Source of the DNA: Solirubrobacter taibaiensis
Lineage (GTDB): Bacteria; Actinomycetota; Thermoleophilia; Solirubrobacterales; Solirubrobacteraceae
Length of the DNA: 64,000 nt
Assembly: GCA_027587225.1 (NCBI GenBank)
Contig: JAPDDQ010000012.1
Span: forward strand, 62,001 to 126,000
Direction: 5' to 3'
A program made the position numbers and the translations under genes. Under the pieces are notes generated by a model that searched no databases, was not told the origin of the DNA, and saw nothing but the letters and a program-made list of their open reading frames with translations. Shown here piece by piece: positions 26,115-33,883 of the stretch; the stretch's first letter is position 1; each line of letters starts with the position of its first letter.

Positions 26115-26494
26115 AGCCCCGCCCCTTTCAAGCTTCCGATGCCCAACGAGCCGGGCTGAGCGCCCCCACCCGATCCACCGAGGCCCGCGCCCTCCTCGGC
26201 CTCCTCACCCGCCTCCACGATGTCGCCCTCCTGGAACAGGACCCCGCGCGCGATCTCCCGCCACACCGGCGTCCGCCGCAGCAGGAACTCGAGGTCCATG
26301 GCGAAGTGCTTGAACTCCTCGGTCTGCGCGTTGCGCATCACGGCCTGCGCCTCCGGGTCCTGCTCCACCGCGAGACGCTGCTCGTACCAGCCGATCGCCT
26401 CGGCCTCCTCCGTCAGCGAAGCGCACAAACGGGCAAACGTTCTGGTCCGCGCCGGCAGCTCTTCCGGCGGCTCGTGGTACTGGTCGAAGCCCAT
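26111..26494 (-). CDS. Encapsulated ferritin-like protein (EncFtn) with encapsulin targeting peptide
   Basis: 127 residues. Glu30, Glu60 and His63 in SLTEEAEAIGWYEQRL and QTEEFKHFAMDLEF have the same spacing as the di-iron ligands Glu32/Glu62/His65 of Rhodospirillum EncFtn. Helical core, then a Gly/Glu linker (95-113), then the targeting peptide GSLGIGSLKG near the C-terminus that docks on the shell interior. It oxidises Fe(II) for mineral storage inside the encapsulin. The gene order cargo-shell is canonical. Only about 22 bases separate the start from the DUF2625 remnant, so the promoter probably lies within that remnant. No iron-box was recognised. Confidence 0.95.
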   Translation of the reverse strand: MGFDQYHEPPEELPARTRTFARLCASLTEEAEAIGWYEQRLAVEQDPEAQAVMRNAQTEEFKHFAMDLEFLLRRTPVWREIARGVLFQEGDIVEAGEEAEEGAGLGGSGGGAQPGSLGIGSLKGAGL

Positions 26495-26516
26495 GCCGGG
26501 ACCTTACGTCACGGCG

Positions 26517-26928
26517 CTAGCCCGGCCCGAGTTGGCGGCGGAACTCCTGCGCGACGGACCAGCTCTCGTGCACGGGAACGGGGCGGCGGCTGACGGCGGC
26601 GATGTCCGCACCCTGCTCCGTGAATGGCGGCGGGTACAGGTGCAGCGCCTGATCGGTCCCCACCTGGCGGACCTCGTCGGTCCTCCACTCCAGCGCAGGT
26701 CGCGGTAGAAGCGGTCGAGGTCAGCCGTGAAGGTCCACCGGACCCAATCGCCATGACCGAGTTCCGTTCCTCCCACGCGAGCGTGTCGGGAGCGAGGTAG
26801 TGGACTTCTCCCTGGCCGCCCCCGAGACCGCCACCGTCGATGGCGAAGAAGCCCCCGACGACGTCATACGCGAACCGCGATCTGCCCCCGATCGTGCGCG
26901 CCCGGGCGCCGAAGCCCTTCAGTCGCGG
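26517..26928 (-). pseudogene. Decayed DUF2625 gene (5' truncated, two frameshifts)
   Basis: Read on the minus strand, three frames join to a recognisable DUF2625 protein: frame A YDVVGGFFAIDGGGLGGGQG and VHYLAPDTLAWEE, frame B ELGHGDWVRWTFTADLDRFY and RDLRW, frame C WRTDEVRQVGTDQALHLYPP and FTEQGADIAAVSRRPVPVHE to TAG at 26519. Each junction is explained by loss of one base (about 26765 and 26690). The family N-terminus is absent: homology begins right after the GNAT stop and in its frame. Two separate single-base losses plus the truncation argue for a real pseudogene, though sequencing error cannot be excluded. Confidence 0.8.
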
Positions 26929-27600
26929 CTAAGTCGAAGCGCGCAGCGTCGCGACCGTGCGAAAGCCGAGGCGCTCGTACACGCCGAAGCCATCGGGACT
27001 GGCTTGCAGGGTCGCCGTGCGCACGCCGTCGTCGCGGGCCTCGGCGAGCGCGGCGCCGACCACCAGGGCCGCGAGGCCGCGGCGGCGGAACCGGGCGTCG
27101 GTGGCGACGTACTGGACGCTGACGTCGTCCCCGACGCGCAGGGTCAGCACGACGCACGCCCATTCGTCGTCGACCCGCAGCCCGTGTGTGCGCACGCGCG
27201 GGTCGGCGATGGAGCCGATGAGCGGGGCCAGCCGGTCGCGCTGCCCATAGGCACGGTCGTTGAGCTCGCCCACGATCGCGAGCGACGGCGCCTCGACCAT
27301 CGCCTCGGTGGGCGAGTGCCACGCATCTAGATCAAGCCCCATGCAGGGCATCGCGATCTCGGTGAGCTCCCGACGGCCGTCCGGCACCACGACACTCCAC
27401 ACGCAGTGCGGCGGCTCGACGAGCTCCGCGCCGACATCGGCCACCGCGGCGTCGACCCAGTGGTTGTCCGTGGCCCACGGGACCCGAGCCCCGACGACGC
27501 CCGGCGTGCGAATCTCGCTCGCACCACCGACGCCGGTCCGGCCCAGACACGCGAGCGTCTCCGCGAAGCCGGTGATCGAGCGTCGCGCCAGTTCCTCCAC
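26929..27600 (-). CDS. GNAT-family N-acetyltransferase
   Basis: 223 residues from GTG at 27600. The C-terminal half has the acetyl-CoA motif A pattern (VQYVATDARFRRRGLAALVV, GAALAEARDDGVRTATLQAS) and motif B (GFGVYERLGFRTVATLR). The N-terminal half resembles a second, degenerate GNAT lobe (HWVDAAVADVGAELV, PDGRRELTEIAMPCMGLD). Substrate unknown. It lies 9 bases downstream of the XRE/MmyB regulator on the same strand. Its stop is followed in the same frame by the DUF2625 remnant, suggesting a deletion fused the two loci. Confidence 0.85.
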   Translation of the reverse strand: MEELARRSITGFAETLACLGRTGVGGASEIRTPGVVGARVPWATDNHWVDAAVADVGAELVEPPHCVWSVVVPDGRRELTEIAMPCMGLDLDAWHSPTEAMVEAPSLAIVGELNDRAYGQRDRLAPLIGSIADPRVRTHGLRVDDEWACVVLTLRVGDDVSVQYVATDARFRRRGLAALVVGAALAEARDDGVRTATLQASPDGFGVYERLGFRTVATLRAST

Positions 27601-27609
27601 GGCGCCAGC

Positions 27610-28464
27610 CTACTGAGCCTCAACCAGCGCCCAGCTCGCCAGCAGGTTGAGCGCGTCCTCCGAGGGCGTGCCGGGTTCGGCGCTGAGGGCGAGCACGACG
27701 AGGCCTGGGTCGGCGGCCAGCTCGAACATCTCGTACGTGAGCGTGAGGTCGCCGACGACGGGATGGTGGTAGCGCTTGGCGCCGGTCTGGTGCGCGCGAA
27801 CGTTGTGCGCCGCCCAACGGGTGCGGAAGGGCGCACTGCGCGTGGAGAGCTCGCCGACGAGGTCGATGAGGTCACGGTCGTGCGGGTCGCGGCCGGCCTC
27901 GGAGCGGAGCATGGCGACGGTGTCGTCCGCGACGCGGTCCCACTCGGCGAAGAACCGGGTGGAGCGCGGGTCGAGGAAGACGAAGCGGGCGTGGTTGGCC
28001 GGTCGTCCGGGAGCGAGGTCCATCTCGGAGTACAGCGCGTACCCGAGCCGGTTGGCCGACAGGACGTCGCCGCGACCGTTCTGCACCAGAGCGGGCGCGG
28101 CGGTCATCGCGTCGATGATGCGTTGCGCGCTCGGACGGACGCGTTGTGGGCCCGACCGGCGACGCCGCCCCGGTGGTGTCGGTCCGGCCGCGCGGGCAAG
28201 GTCGAGCAGATGCGTGCGCTCGGCCTCGTCGAGCGCGAGGCCTCGGGCAAGCGCTTCCAGCACGCCTTCGGAGACACCGCGCAGATCCCCGCGTTCCATC
28301 TTGGTGTAGTAGTCGACGCTGACGCCGGCGAGCATCGCGGCCTCCTCGCGCCGCAGCCCCGGCACACGCCGCGTCCCGCCGAAGACCGGGAGACCGGCCT
28401 GCTGCGGAGTGATCCTCGCCCGACGTGAAGTCAGGAACTCGCGAGTTTCGCTGCGGAGGTCCAC
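27610..28464 (-). CDS. XRE-type regulator with MmyB-like ligand-binding domain
   Basis: 284 residues from GTG at 28464. N-terminal helix-turn-helix: FGGTRRVPGLRREEAAMLAG, VSVDYYTKMERGDLRGVSEG. The C-terminal domain (about 110-280) carries the MmyB-like/MLTR pattern: PALVQNGRGDVLSANRLGYA, RFVFLDPRSTRFFAEWDRVA, FRTRWAAHNVRAHQTGAKRY and HPVVGDLTLTYEMFELAADP. This family typically represses a divergent short-chain dehydrogenase, as here (28566), and is thought to bind small hydrophobic ligands. A paired inverted-repeat site lies between the genes. Confidence 0.9.
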   Translation of the reverse strand: MDLRSETREFLTSRRARITPQQAGLPVFGGTRRVPGLRREEAAMLAGVSVDYYTKMERGDLRGVSEGVLEALARGLALDEAERTHLLDLARAAGPTPPGRRRRSGPQRVRPSAQRIIDAMTAAPALVQNGRGDVLSANRLGYALYSEMDLAPGRPANHARFVFLDPRSTRFFAEWDRVADDTVAMLRSEAGRDPHDRDLIDLVGELSTRSAPFRTRWAAHNVRAHQTGAKRYHHPVVGDLTLTYEMFELAADPGLVVLALSAEPGTPSEDALNLLASWALVEAQ

Positions 28465-28500
28465 GCACCGAGCCTAGATGCCGCCGGCCGAGCCCGGGAG

Positions 28501-28529
28501 GTTCTGCCAGTACCTGGTTCAGCAGGAAC
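28501..28529. promoter_or_regulatory. Candidate operator of the MmyB-like regulator
   Basis: Two overlapping palindromes: CCAG-TAC-CTGG (28507-28517) and GTTC-AGCAG-GAAC (28517-28529), preceded by GTTCTGC at 28501 that also pairs loosely with GCAGGAAC. The cluster lies in the 101-base gap between the divergent regulator and SDR genes. Confidence 0.55.
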
Positions 28530-28565
28530 TCCCACCTTCCGTCAGCACGCGCTTTGTTGGAACGC

Positions 28566-29405
28566 ATGACCGACAAGAAGACCTGGATCGTCACCGGCGC
28601 CGGCCGCGGCATGGGTACCGACATCGCCAGGGCCGCGCTCGCCGCCGGCCACAACGTCGTCGCCACCGGGCGCAACCCGGACACCGTCACCGCGGCGCTC
28701 GGCGGCGCCGAGAACCTGCTCGTGCTCGCGCTCGACGTCACCGACTCCGAGCAGATCGCCACCGCGATCGGGGCGGCCGCCGAGCACTTCGGCTCCGTCG
28801 ACGTGCTCGTCAACAACGCCGGGAACTTCTACGCGGGGTTCTTCGAGGAGCTCTCCGAGGAGCAGGTCGAACAACAACTCGCGACGGTCCTGTTCGGCTC
28901 GATGAACATGACCCGAGCCGTCCTCCCGATCATGCGCTCACAACGTTCAGGCCACATCGTGGCCATCTCCTCGGTGGCGGGCCTGATCGGCCAGTCCTGG
29001 TGCTCGGCCTACGCCGCCGCGAAGTTCGGGCTGGAAGGCTTCATGGAGTCGCTCGCCACCGAGGTCGGACAGTTCGGCATCACCACCACGATCGTCGAGC
29101 CCGGCTTCTTCCGCACCGAGCTCCTGACCCCCGACTCGATGATCAGCGCCGCGCTCTCGATCGACGACTACGCGGCGCAGACCGAGCAGACCGACGCGGC
29201 CTGGCGCGGGATGAGCGGCCAGCAGGGCGGCGACCCCGCGAAGCTCGCCCGAGCCCTGGTCGAGCTCTCTGGCTCCGAGCAGCCTCCCGCCCGCTGGGTC
29301 GCCGGCGCCGACGCCATCGAAGCCGTCGAAGGCAAGGCCCACACGCTCCTCGCCCAGGTCGAGGCCCACCGCGAGATCTCGTCCTCGCTCGCGTTCGAAG
29401 CTTGA
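28566..29405 (+). CDS. Short-chain dehydrogenase/reductase (SDR)
   Basis: 279 residues. Cofactor motif TGAGRGMG (residues 9-16), NNAG in VDVLVNNAGNFYAG, and catalytic Ser, Tyr and Lys in ISSVAGLIGQSWCSAYAAAK. The ATGRNP segment after beta-2 favours NADP(H). It likely reduces or oxidises a small carbonyl/alcohol; substrate unknown. ATG at 28566 is chosen because MTDKKTWIVTGAG is a normal SDR start; the frame is open upstream without homology. It is expected to be controlled by the divergent MmyB-like regulator. Confidence 0.9.
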   Translation: MTDKKTWIVTGAGRGMGTDIARAALAAGHNVVATGRNPDTVTAALGGAENLLVLALDVTDSEQIATAIGAAAEHFGSVDVLVNNAGNFYAGFFEELSEEQVEQQLATVLFGSMNMTRAVLPIMRSQRSGHIVAISSVAGLIGQSWCSAYAAAKFGLEGFMESLATEVGQFGITTTIVEPGFFRTELLTPDSMISAALSIDDYAAQTEQTDAAWRGMSGQQGGDPAKLARALVELSGSEQPPARWVAGADAIEAVEGKAHTLLAQVEAHREISSSLAFEA

Positions 29406-29479
29406 ATCCGGTACGTACGCGTACTGCGCGCCACGATGCTCGCTACGGGATTTGCCATTCTCGCCGCACGCGCGACGCC

Positions 29480-29650
29480 GGCAACGACGTCGCGATCGCG
29501 ACCCGCACCGCCAAGCTTTCCCGCTCGTGCACGTACTCCGCGCGGCTGCCGAAGTCGCGCCGCACGCGCAAGATCAAGGCCACGTTCGGCGGCAACGACG
29601 TGCTCAGCGCACGCTCGTCGGCGCGGGGCGCGAGGTGTGCCGCCGGACGG
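29480..29650 (+). pseudogene. Fragment of an exported Ig-like domain (debris)
   Basis: In the frame of 29480, the peptide RTAKLSRSCTYSARLPKSRR followed by RKIKATFGGNDVLSARSS resembles the terminal Ig/fibronectin strand of Solirubrobacter exported proteins. It has no start, signal or upstream domain and runs into an Arg-rich non-coding frame, so it looks like the 3' remnant of a lost gene. Short and compositionally biased, hence low certainty. Confidence 0.35.
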
Positions 29651-29993
29651 GACGCTCCTGAGGCGTCAGCGGGCTCTCATCCAATGCCGCGCTTCGCTGC
29701 ATAGGTTGTGGCGGCGCCGCTGCGGGGATCGAGGTCATACGGGAACCGTGGCGGCGCGCTTCTCCGGGCGACTGCGAAACGAACTCGAACCGCACGGGCG
29801 ACCGCTGTTGCCGTTGGTCCGCTCCTATGAGAACATCGCGAGATCCGATCCAGGGGGGGCGGGCGATGGCCGATCTGATCACCAGTGATGTGCGGGTTCG
29901 GCCTGCCATCGACCTCACCTGGCTTCGCACGGTGTCTCACCACGCGGTGTATGACGATCACCGCGTTTCACGATCTAGAGCGGGGGCTCAGAT
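29651..29993. other. Intergenic stretch with no convincing gene, less GC-rich than flanks
   Basis: I see no gene here. The open frames in it are Arg/Ser/Pro-rich shadows or lack any family pattern. Base composition drops visibly from about 29820 onward into the subtilase gene, suggesting the right part arrived with that gene. The promoter of the protease should lie here, but no clear -35/-10 pair stands out. Confidence 0.5.
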
Positions 29994-32825
29994 ATGGAAA
30001 GCAGGCAACGACCAAGTCGCCACAGTGGCATCGTGCCCAAGTGGCGTCAAGGACCAGGCACAGTTACTCTCCTGGTACTTACTGTTTGTTTGTCCTCGGT
30101 AGTCTTCGCCGGTTCCACGGCCAGCGCGAGTGAGTCGTCGTCGTGCCCGTCGTACGCGGGGGACCCCGGCTTTGTCGCCACGAGTCCGTCGGAACTCGGC
30201 GCTGCGAAAGCCAGTTGGGAAACGCCGGAATACGGCTACTTCACCGGCCACAATCCTTCTACCCCTGGCACAGCAGTCAATGCGCCCTGGCAGCTCGCCG
30301 CGGTAAACGCGTCCACCGCCTTCGCTCTGGGGTACTGCGGGCAGGGCGTCAAGCTGGGCATGATGGACTCGGGCTATAGGACGACACACGAAGCGTTCCA
30401 GACCGGGCTGATCGGTCCGGTGAGAGCGGCGGGTGTCTTCGGCACGTCCGGCTTCGGGTATCGCGGCGCGACACCCACGAACCCGTTCACTGCGGGCGAG
30501 GCGTTCACCGTCGACGGTGATACGGCGAGAACGAGTGATTACTCACACGGGACCGGCATGCTGGGTGTGACGTCTGGCATTCGCGATGGGAAGGACCAGC
30601 ACGGCATCGCGTTCGGGTCGAACATGTTCGTGGCCAAGACCGGCGGTTCCGACAGCCAGTCCCACGGCCCCTTCCACGATTACGTGTACTGGCGTACAGC
30701 CAACAAGGCCCTCGTCGACGCGGGCGCCGAAGTCATCAACAGCAGCTGGGGCTCGTTTGTCCAGACGCTTGACCGGACCCGCTTTGACGGTTCGGGGCGC
30801 GATCTCGGGGCGAACGGCAACCGCACCAACGCGTATCAACTCCCCGGCAAGGACAGCGCCAGCCCCACGGCCATGGCGTCGATCATCCCGAACGAGTTCC
30901 TGAAGGACTTGGAGTACCAGTATTTCCTGTTCAAGAAGAGCTACTCGGTAGGCGGGCATCAATACAACCCGAACTACCCCGGACGTTCGTTCATGGAAGC
31001 CATCTGGGACTCCATCAAAGACAGCGGTACCGTCAACGTCAGGTCGGCCGGCAACAACGACTGGAGCAACCCGTACTATCGCCCGGCGTATCCGGTCTTC
31101 AATCCCTGGGCGGAGAGTCAGTGGGTAGCCGTTGGCGGGGTGCAACCGCCCACTGCGGCCAATCCCGAATACTCGAAGCAGTTCGGGTTCAACGAGGCGG
31201 GACTCGCCAAGTGGTTCACTGTCTCCACCCCGTCGAACAACGTCCGGACCACGAGCAGCGCTGGTGATACCAGCTACGCAAACTCGAGCGGCACGTCACC
31301 GGCAACACCCGTGGCGACTGCGGCGATGGGGATTCTGCTCTCCCGCTATCCGGACATGGACGCCAAGCAGGTGCGTGAGCTGATGCTCACCACAGCGAAC
31401 AACAAGATGACGGACGGCGTGAGGTTCCTCGGCACCGGGCAGACCTCCCCCACCGGGGCATCCATCGCCTGGACCGCTCCCGACGGCCTTCCTGACGACC
31501 GCTGGGGCTGGGGGATTCCCGATCTGGCCAAGGGCATGCACGGCCCCGGTCAGTTCCTGAGCCCGTGGACCTACACGCAAGGAACGGCTTTGGACGTCTG
31601 GTCGAACGACATCGGCCAGATCGCGATCAAGGAACGGGAACGGCAAGATCTGCAGTGGTTGGCGGCCTACAAGCAGCAGGGCATCGCCTACGCCGGTGAG
31701 TACAGCCCCAACGTGCGCAAGCCGGACGGCACCCTGAGCGAACAGGCGTTCATGCTCCAGGGCATCTTGGGTGATCCGCACATCCAGGCGCTCACCAACG
31801 GCCGTCCGGAGACGTACGACAAGATCCCGTACGAGGATGCCGTCAAGTGGCGCAAGGAATGGATGGATGCGCGCGCGGCCGACATCCAGCACAAGATCGA
31901 CAACCACCTCTACACGGCCTCTCTGACCAAGCGAGGCGCCGGGACGCTGGTCCTGACGGGTGACAACACCTACGAGGGCGACACGACGGTTGAGGGCGGC
32001 AAGCTCGCGATCACCGGCTCGCAGGCGGGCTCGATCGACGTCAAGGGCGGCGCGCTGCAGCCCGGTCTCACGGCGGCGGAGGCCGCGGCGCTCTTCACCG
32101 ACGACCCCGGCAACGTCCTGCACGCCGGCGGGAACGTGCGGCTCGGCAGTGCGAGCCGCTTCGTCGTACCCGTGCGCAGCGCCAACGACTACGGGAAGCT
32201 CCAGGCCGACGGGGACCTCGTGCTCGGCGGCGAGCTGGTCCTGGACCTACAGGAGGACCTGAAGCCCGGGGCGGCGCTGACGATCGCGACGGGCCGGTCG
32301 CTCACCGGCACGTTCGCGGGGCTGCCCGAAGGCAGCTTCCTGCGGTTGGACGGTCACGTGTTCCGGGTCTCCTACCTCAACAACCGGGTCACGCTCACGC
32401 TCGTGGCGGAGCTGACGGTCAGCGGCACCGTGCCGGCCACGCTCGCGCTCACGCTCGGCACGCCGGCGTCGTTCGGGGCGTTCACCCCCGGCGTGGCCCA
32501 GGTGTACTCGGCCTCGACCCCGGCCAACGTCATCTCGACCGCGGGCAATGCGACGCTGTCCGTCGCGGACCCGAGCAACACGGCGACCGGCAGGCTCGTC
32601 AACGGCGCGTTCTCGCTGCCGCAGGCGCTGCTGGCCAGCGGTGGCGGTGCGTTCCTGCCCGTCGGTGGCGTGGCCGCCCCGATCACGTTGAAGACCTGGT
32701 CGGCGCCCGTCTCCAACGACGCGGTGACGATCGCGTTCCGGCAGCCGATCGGCGCCGGCGACGCGCTGCGCACCGGCACCTACTCGAAGACGCTGACGTT
32801 CACGCTCTCGACCACGGAGCCGTGA
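29994..32825 (+). CDS. Exported subtilase of autotransporter type with C-terminal WxL-like module (chimera)
   Basis: 943 residues with a long N-terminal signal region (hydrophobic core TLLVLTVCLSSVVFAGSTAS). Residues 110-510 are an S8 protease: Asp125 in LGMMDSGYRTTH, His185 in SDYSHGTGMLGV, oxyanion Asn in RSAGNNDW, Ser435 in SSGTSPATPVATAAMG. This arrangement resembles SphB1/NalP-type autotransporter subtilases of Gram-negatives. Residues 640-665 (GAGTLVLTGDNTYEGDTTVE) are an autotransporter-associated passenger strand (PATR). No beta-barrel follows; instead residues 810-943 are the module shared with three other secreted hydrolases here, ending TYSKTLTFTLSTTEP. Codon use changes at about 31930: the protease half is much less GC-biased than its neighbours, the C-terminal part is typical of them. 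I infer transfer of the protease followed by capture of a native surface module. Confidence 0.85.
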   Translation: MESRQRPSRHSGIVPKWRQGPGTVTLLVLTVCLSSVVFAGSTASASESSSCPSYAGDPGFVATSPSELGAAKASWETPEYGYFTGHNPSTPGTAVNAPWQLAAVNASTAFALGYCGQGVKLGMMDSGYRTTHEAFQTGLIGPVRAAGVFGTSGFGYRGATPTNPFTAGEAFTVDGDTARTSDYSHGTGMLGVTSGIRDGKDQHGIAFGSNMFVAKTGGSDSQSHGPFHDYVYWRTANKALVDAGAEVINSSWGSFVQTLDRTRFDGSGRDLGANGNRTNAYQLPGKDSASPTAMASIIPNEFLKDLEYQYFLFKKSYSVGGHQYNPNYPGRSFMEAIWDSIKDSGTVNVRSAGNNDWSNPYYRPAYPVFNPWAESQWVAVGGVQPPTAANPEYSKQFGFNEAGLAKWFTVSTPSNNVRTTSSAGDTSYANSSGTSPATPVATAAMGILLSRYPDMDAKQVRELMLTTANNKMTDGVRFLGTGQTSPTGASIAWTAPDGLPDDRWGWGIPDLAKGMHGPGQFLSPWTYTQGTALDVWSNDIGQIAIKERERQDLQWLAAYKQQGIAYAGEYSPNVRKPDGTLSEQAFMLQGILGDPHIQALTNGRPETYDKIPYEDAVKWRKEWMDARAADIQHKIDNHLYTASLTKRGAGTLVLTGDNTYEGDTTVEGGKLAITGSQAGSIDVKGGALQPGLTAAEAAALFTDDPGNVLHAGGNVRLGSASRFVVPVRSANDYGKLQADGDLVLGGELVLDLQEDLKPGAALTIATGRSLTGTFAGLPEGSFLRLDGHVFRVSYLNNRVTLTLVAELTVSGTVPATLALTLGTPASFGAFTPGVAQVYSASTPANVISTAGNATLSVADPSNTATGRLVNGAFSLPQALLASGGGAFLPVGGVAAPITLKTWSAPVSNDAVTIAFRQPIGAGDALRTGTYSKTLTFTLSTTEP

Positions 32826-32869
32826 TGGCTCGGACTCCGTAGTCGAGCCACCGCTCAGCGGACTGCACA

Positions 32870-32897
32870 GATGCGCCGGCCACGTGGCCGGCGCATC
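32870..32897. terminator. Perfect 14-bp palindrome between convergent genes
   Basis: GATGCGCCGGCCAC directly followed by its complement GTGGCCGGCGCATC, located between the stops of the subtilase (32825) and the GlcG-like gene (32916). It probably works in both directions. Confidence 0.78.
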
Positions 32898-32915
32898 CTC
32901 GTGCGGCGAGGAGGC

Positions 32916-33296
32916 TCACGCAGTGCGCTCGATCGCCTCGATCGCGAGTTGCTCATCGGTCTCCCCCGGGAGGCCGCTGACGCCGACCGCCCCGATCCGC
33001 TTGCCCGCTTCGAACACGGCAACGCCACCGAGGAAGAACGTGAAGAAGGGGTCGAAGCTCGCTCGCTCGACCGGGTCGGCTCGCGCCTTCTCGGCGAGCT
33101 CGCGCGTCGTCGAGGCATCGCTGCGCGCGGCCGTGTACGCCTTGCGCTGCGCGTTCAGCCGCGTGTCCGCGGCGGCGCCATCCATGGTCGCCGCCGCGAC
33201 GAGCTCGCCGTGCGTGTCGGCGACGAACACGCACACCGGGCCGGACGCGTTGGCGACGACGTAGTCGACGATCGCCCGGGCCCTGGACAGCCGCAT
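32916..33296 (-). CDS. GlcG/HbpS-family protein
   Basis: 126 residues of the DUF336 fold: GPVCVFVADTHGELVAAATM, DTRLNAQRKAYTAARSDAST, FFLGGVAVFEAGKRIGAVGV, SGLPGETDEQLAIEAIE. The family includes GlcG and the heme-binding HbpS; here no signal peptide is present, so a cytoplasmic role is likely. It may bind heme, a cofactor or a small acid; no direct clue. Divergent from the immunity-like gene at 33329. Confidence 0.85.
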   Translation of the reverse strand: MRLSRARAIVDYVVANASGPVCVFVADTHGELVAAATMDGAAADTRLNAQRKAYTAARSDASTTRELAEKARADPVERASFDPFFTFFLGGVAVFEAGKRIGAVGVSGLPGETDEQLAIEAIERTA

Positions 33297-33328
33297 GCGG
33301 CGATACTAGTGGCTGCGAGCATGGCGCC

Positions 33329-33874
33329 ATGACTTCTCCGCAAACGCTGAGCGAGCGCGACCGTCGGCTCGCCGCGGCGTGGGCGGCGGACTGCGCTGAG
33401 CGGGTGCTGTGGCGGTTTGAGGCGGAGGCGCCACAGGATCGCCGCCCGCGGGACGCCATCGCGCGGACGCGAGCCTTCGCCCGAGGCGAGCTTGCCGTGG
33501 CCGAGGAAATTCGCCGGCGGTTCGTGGGTGGCGGCGCTGCGCGCGACGTGAACGCTCCCCCCGCGGTCGCCGCCGCCCGAGCCGCGGGACAGGCCGCGGC
33601 GGTGGCCCATATGGGTGCGCACGCGCTCGGTGCCGCCGCGTACGCCGCCAAGGCAGCGGGCCTCGCCGCGTCCGATCCACCGGGCGCCATCGCCGCGGAG
33701 ATCCGGTGGCAGCTGAGCCACATGTCCGCGCCGGTCGCGGCCGCGCTGCGACAGCTTCCTCCCCTCGGTCAGAACACGTCCGGCCCACTCGGGCCTGGGC
33801 TGCTCGCTTCAGGACTGCAGGGCACGATCATCCGCGAACTCCAGGCTGCCCTGATGCAGCCCGGCGCGCCATGA
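33329..33874 (+). CDS. Imm_5-like putative immunity protein (orphan)
   Basis: 181 residues, helical. LSERDRRLAAAWAADCAERV, LWRFEAEAPQDRRPRDAIAR, ARAFARGELAVAEE, and AAGQAAAVAHMGAHALGAAA match a family annotated as putative immunity proteins (Imm_5-like). Family members are often found without an adjacent toxin, as here: no polymorphic toxin or nuclease is next to it. The last 45 residues (PPLGQNTSGPLGPGLLASGL) are a linker-like tail. The family function is inferred from association only and the real role may be different. Confidence 0.75.
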   Translation: MTSPQTLSERDRRLAAAWAADCAERVLWRFEAEAPQDRRPRDAIARTRAFARGELAVAEEIRRRFVGGGAARDVNAPPAVAAARAAGQAAAVAHMGAHALGAAAYAAKAAGLAASDPPGAIAAEIRWQLSHMSAPVAAALRQLPPLGQNTSGPLGPGLLASGLQGTIIRELQAALMQPGAP

Positions 33875-33883
33875 TGTCCGCCG

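Noticed and set aside
29436..29888. 150-residue plus-strand frame between the SDR and protease genes
   Set aside because: Arg/Ser/Ala-rich, no start context and no family pattern; another frame holds an Ig-like fragment.
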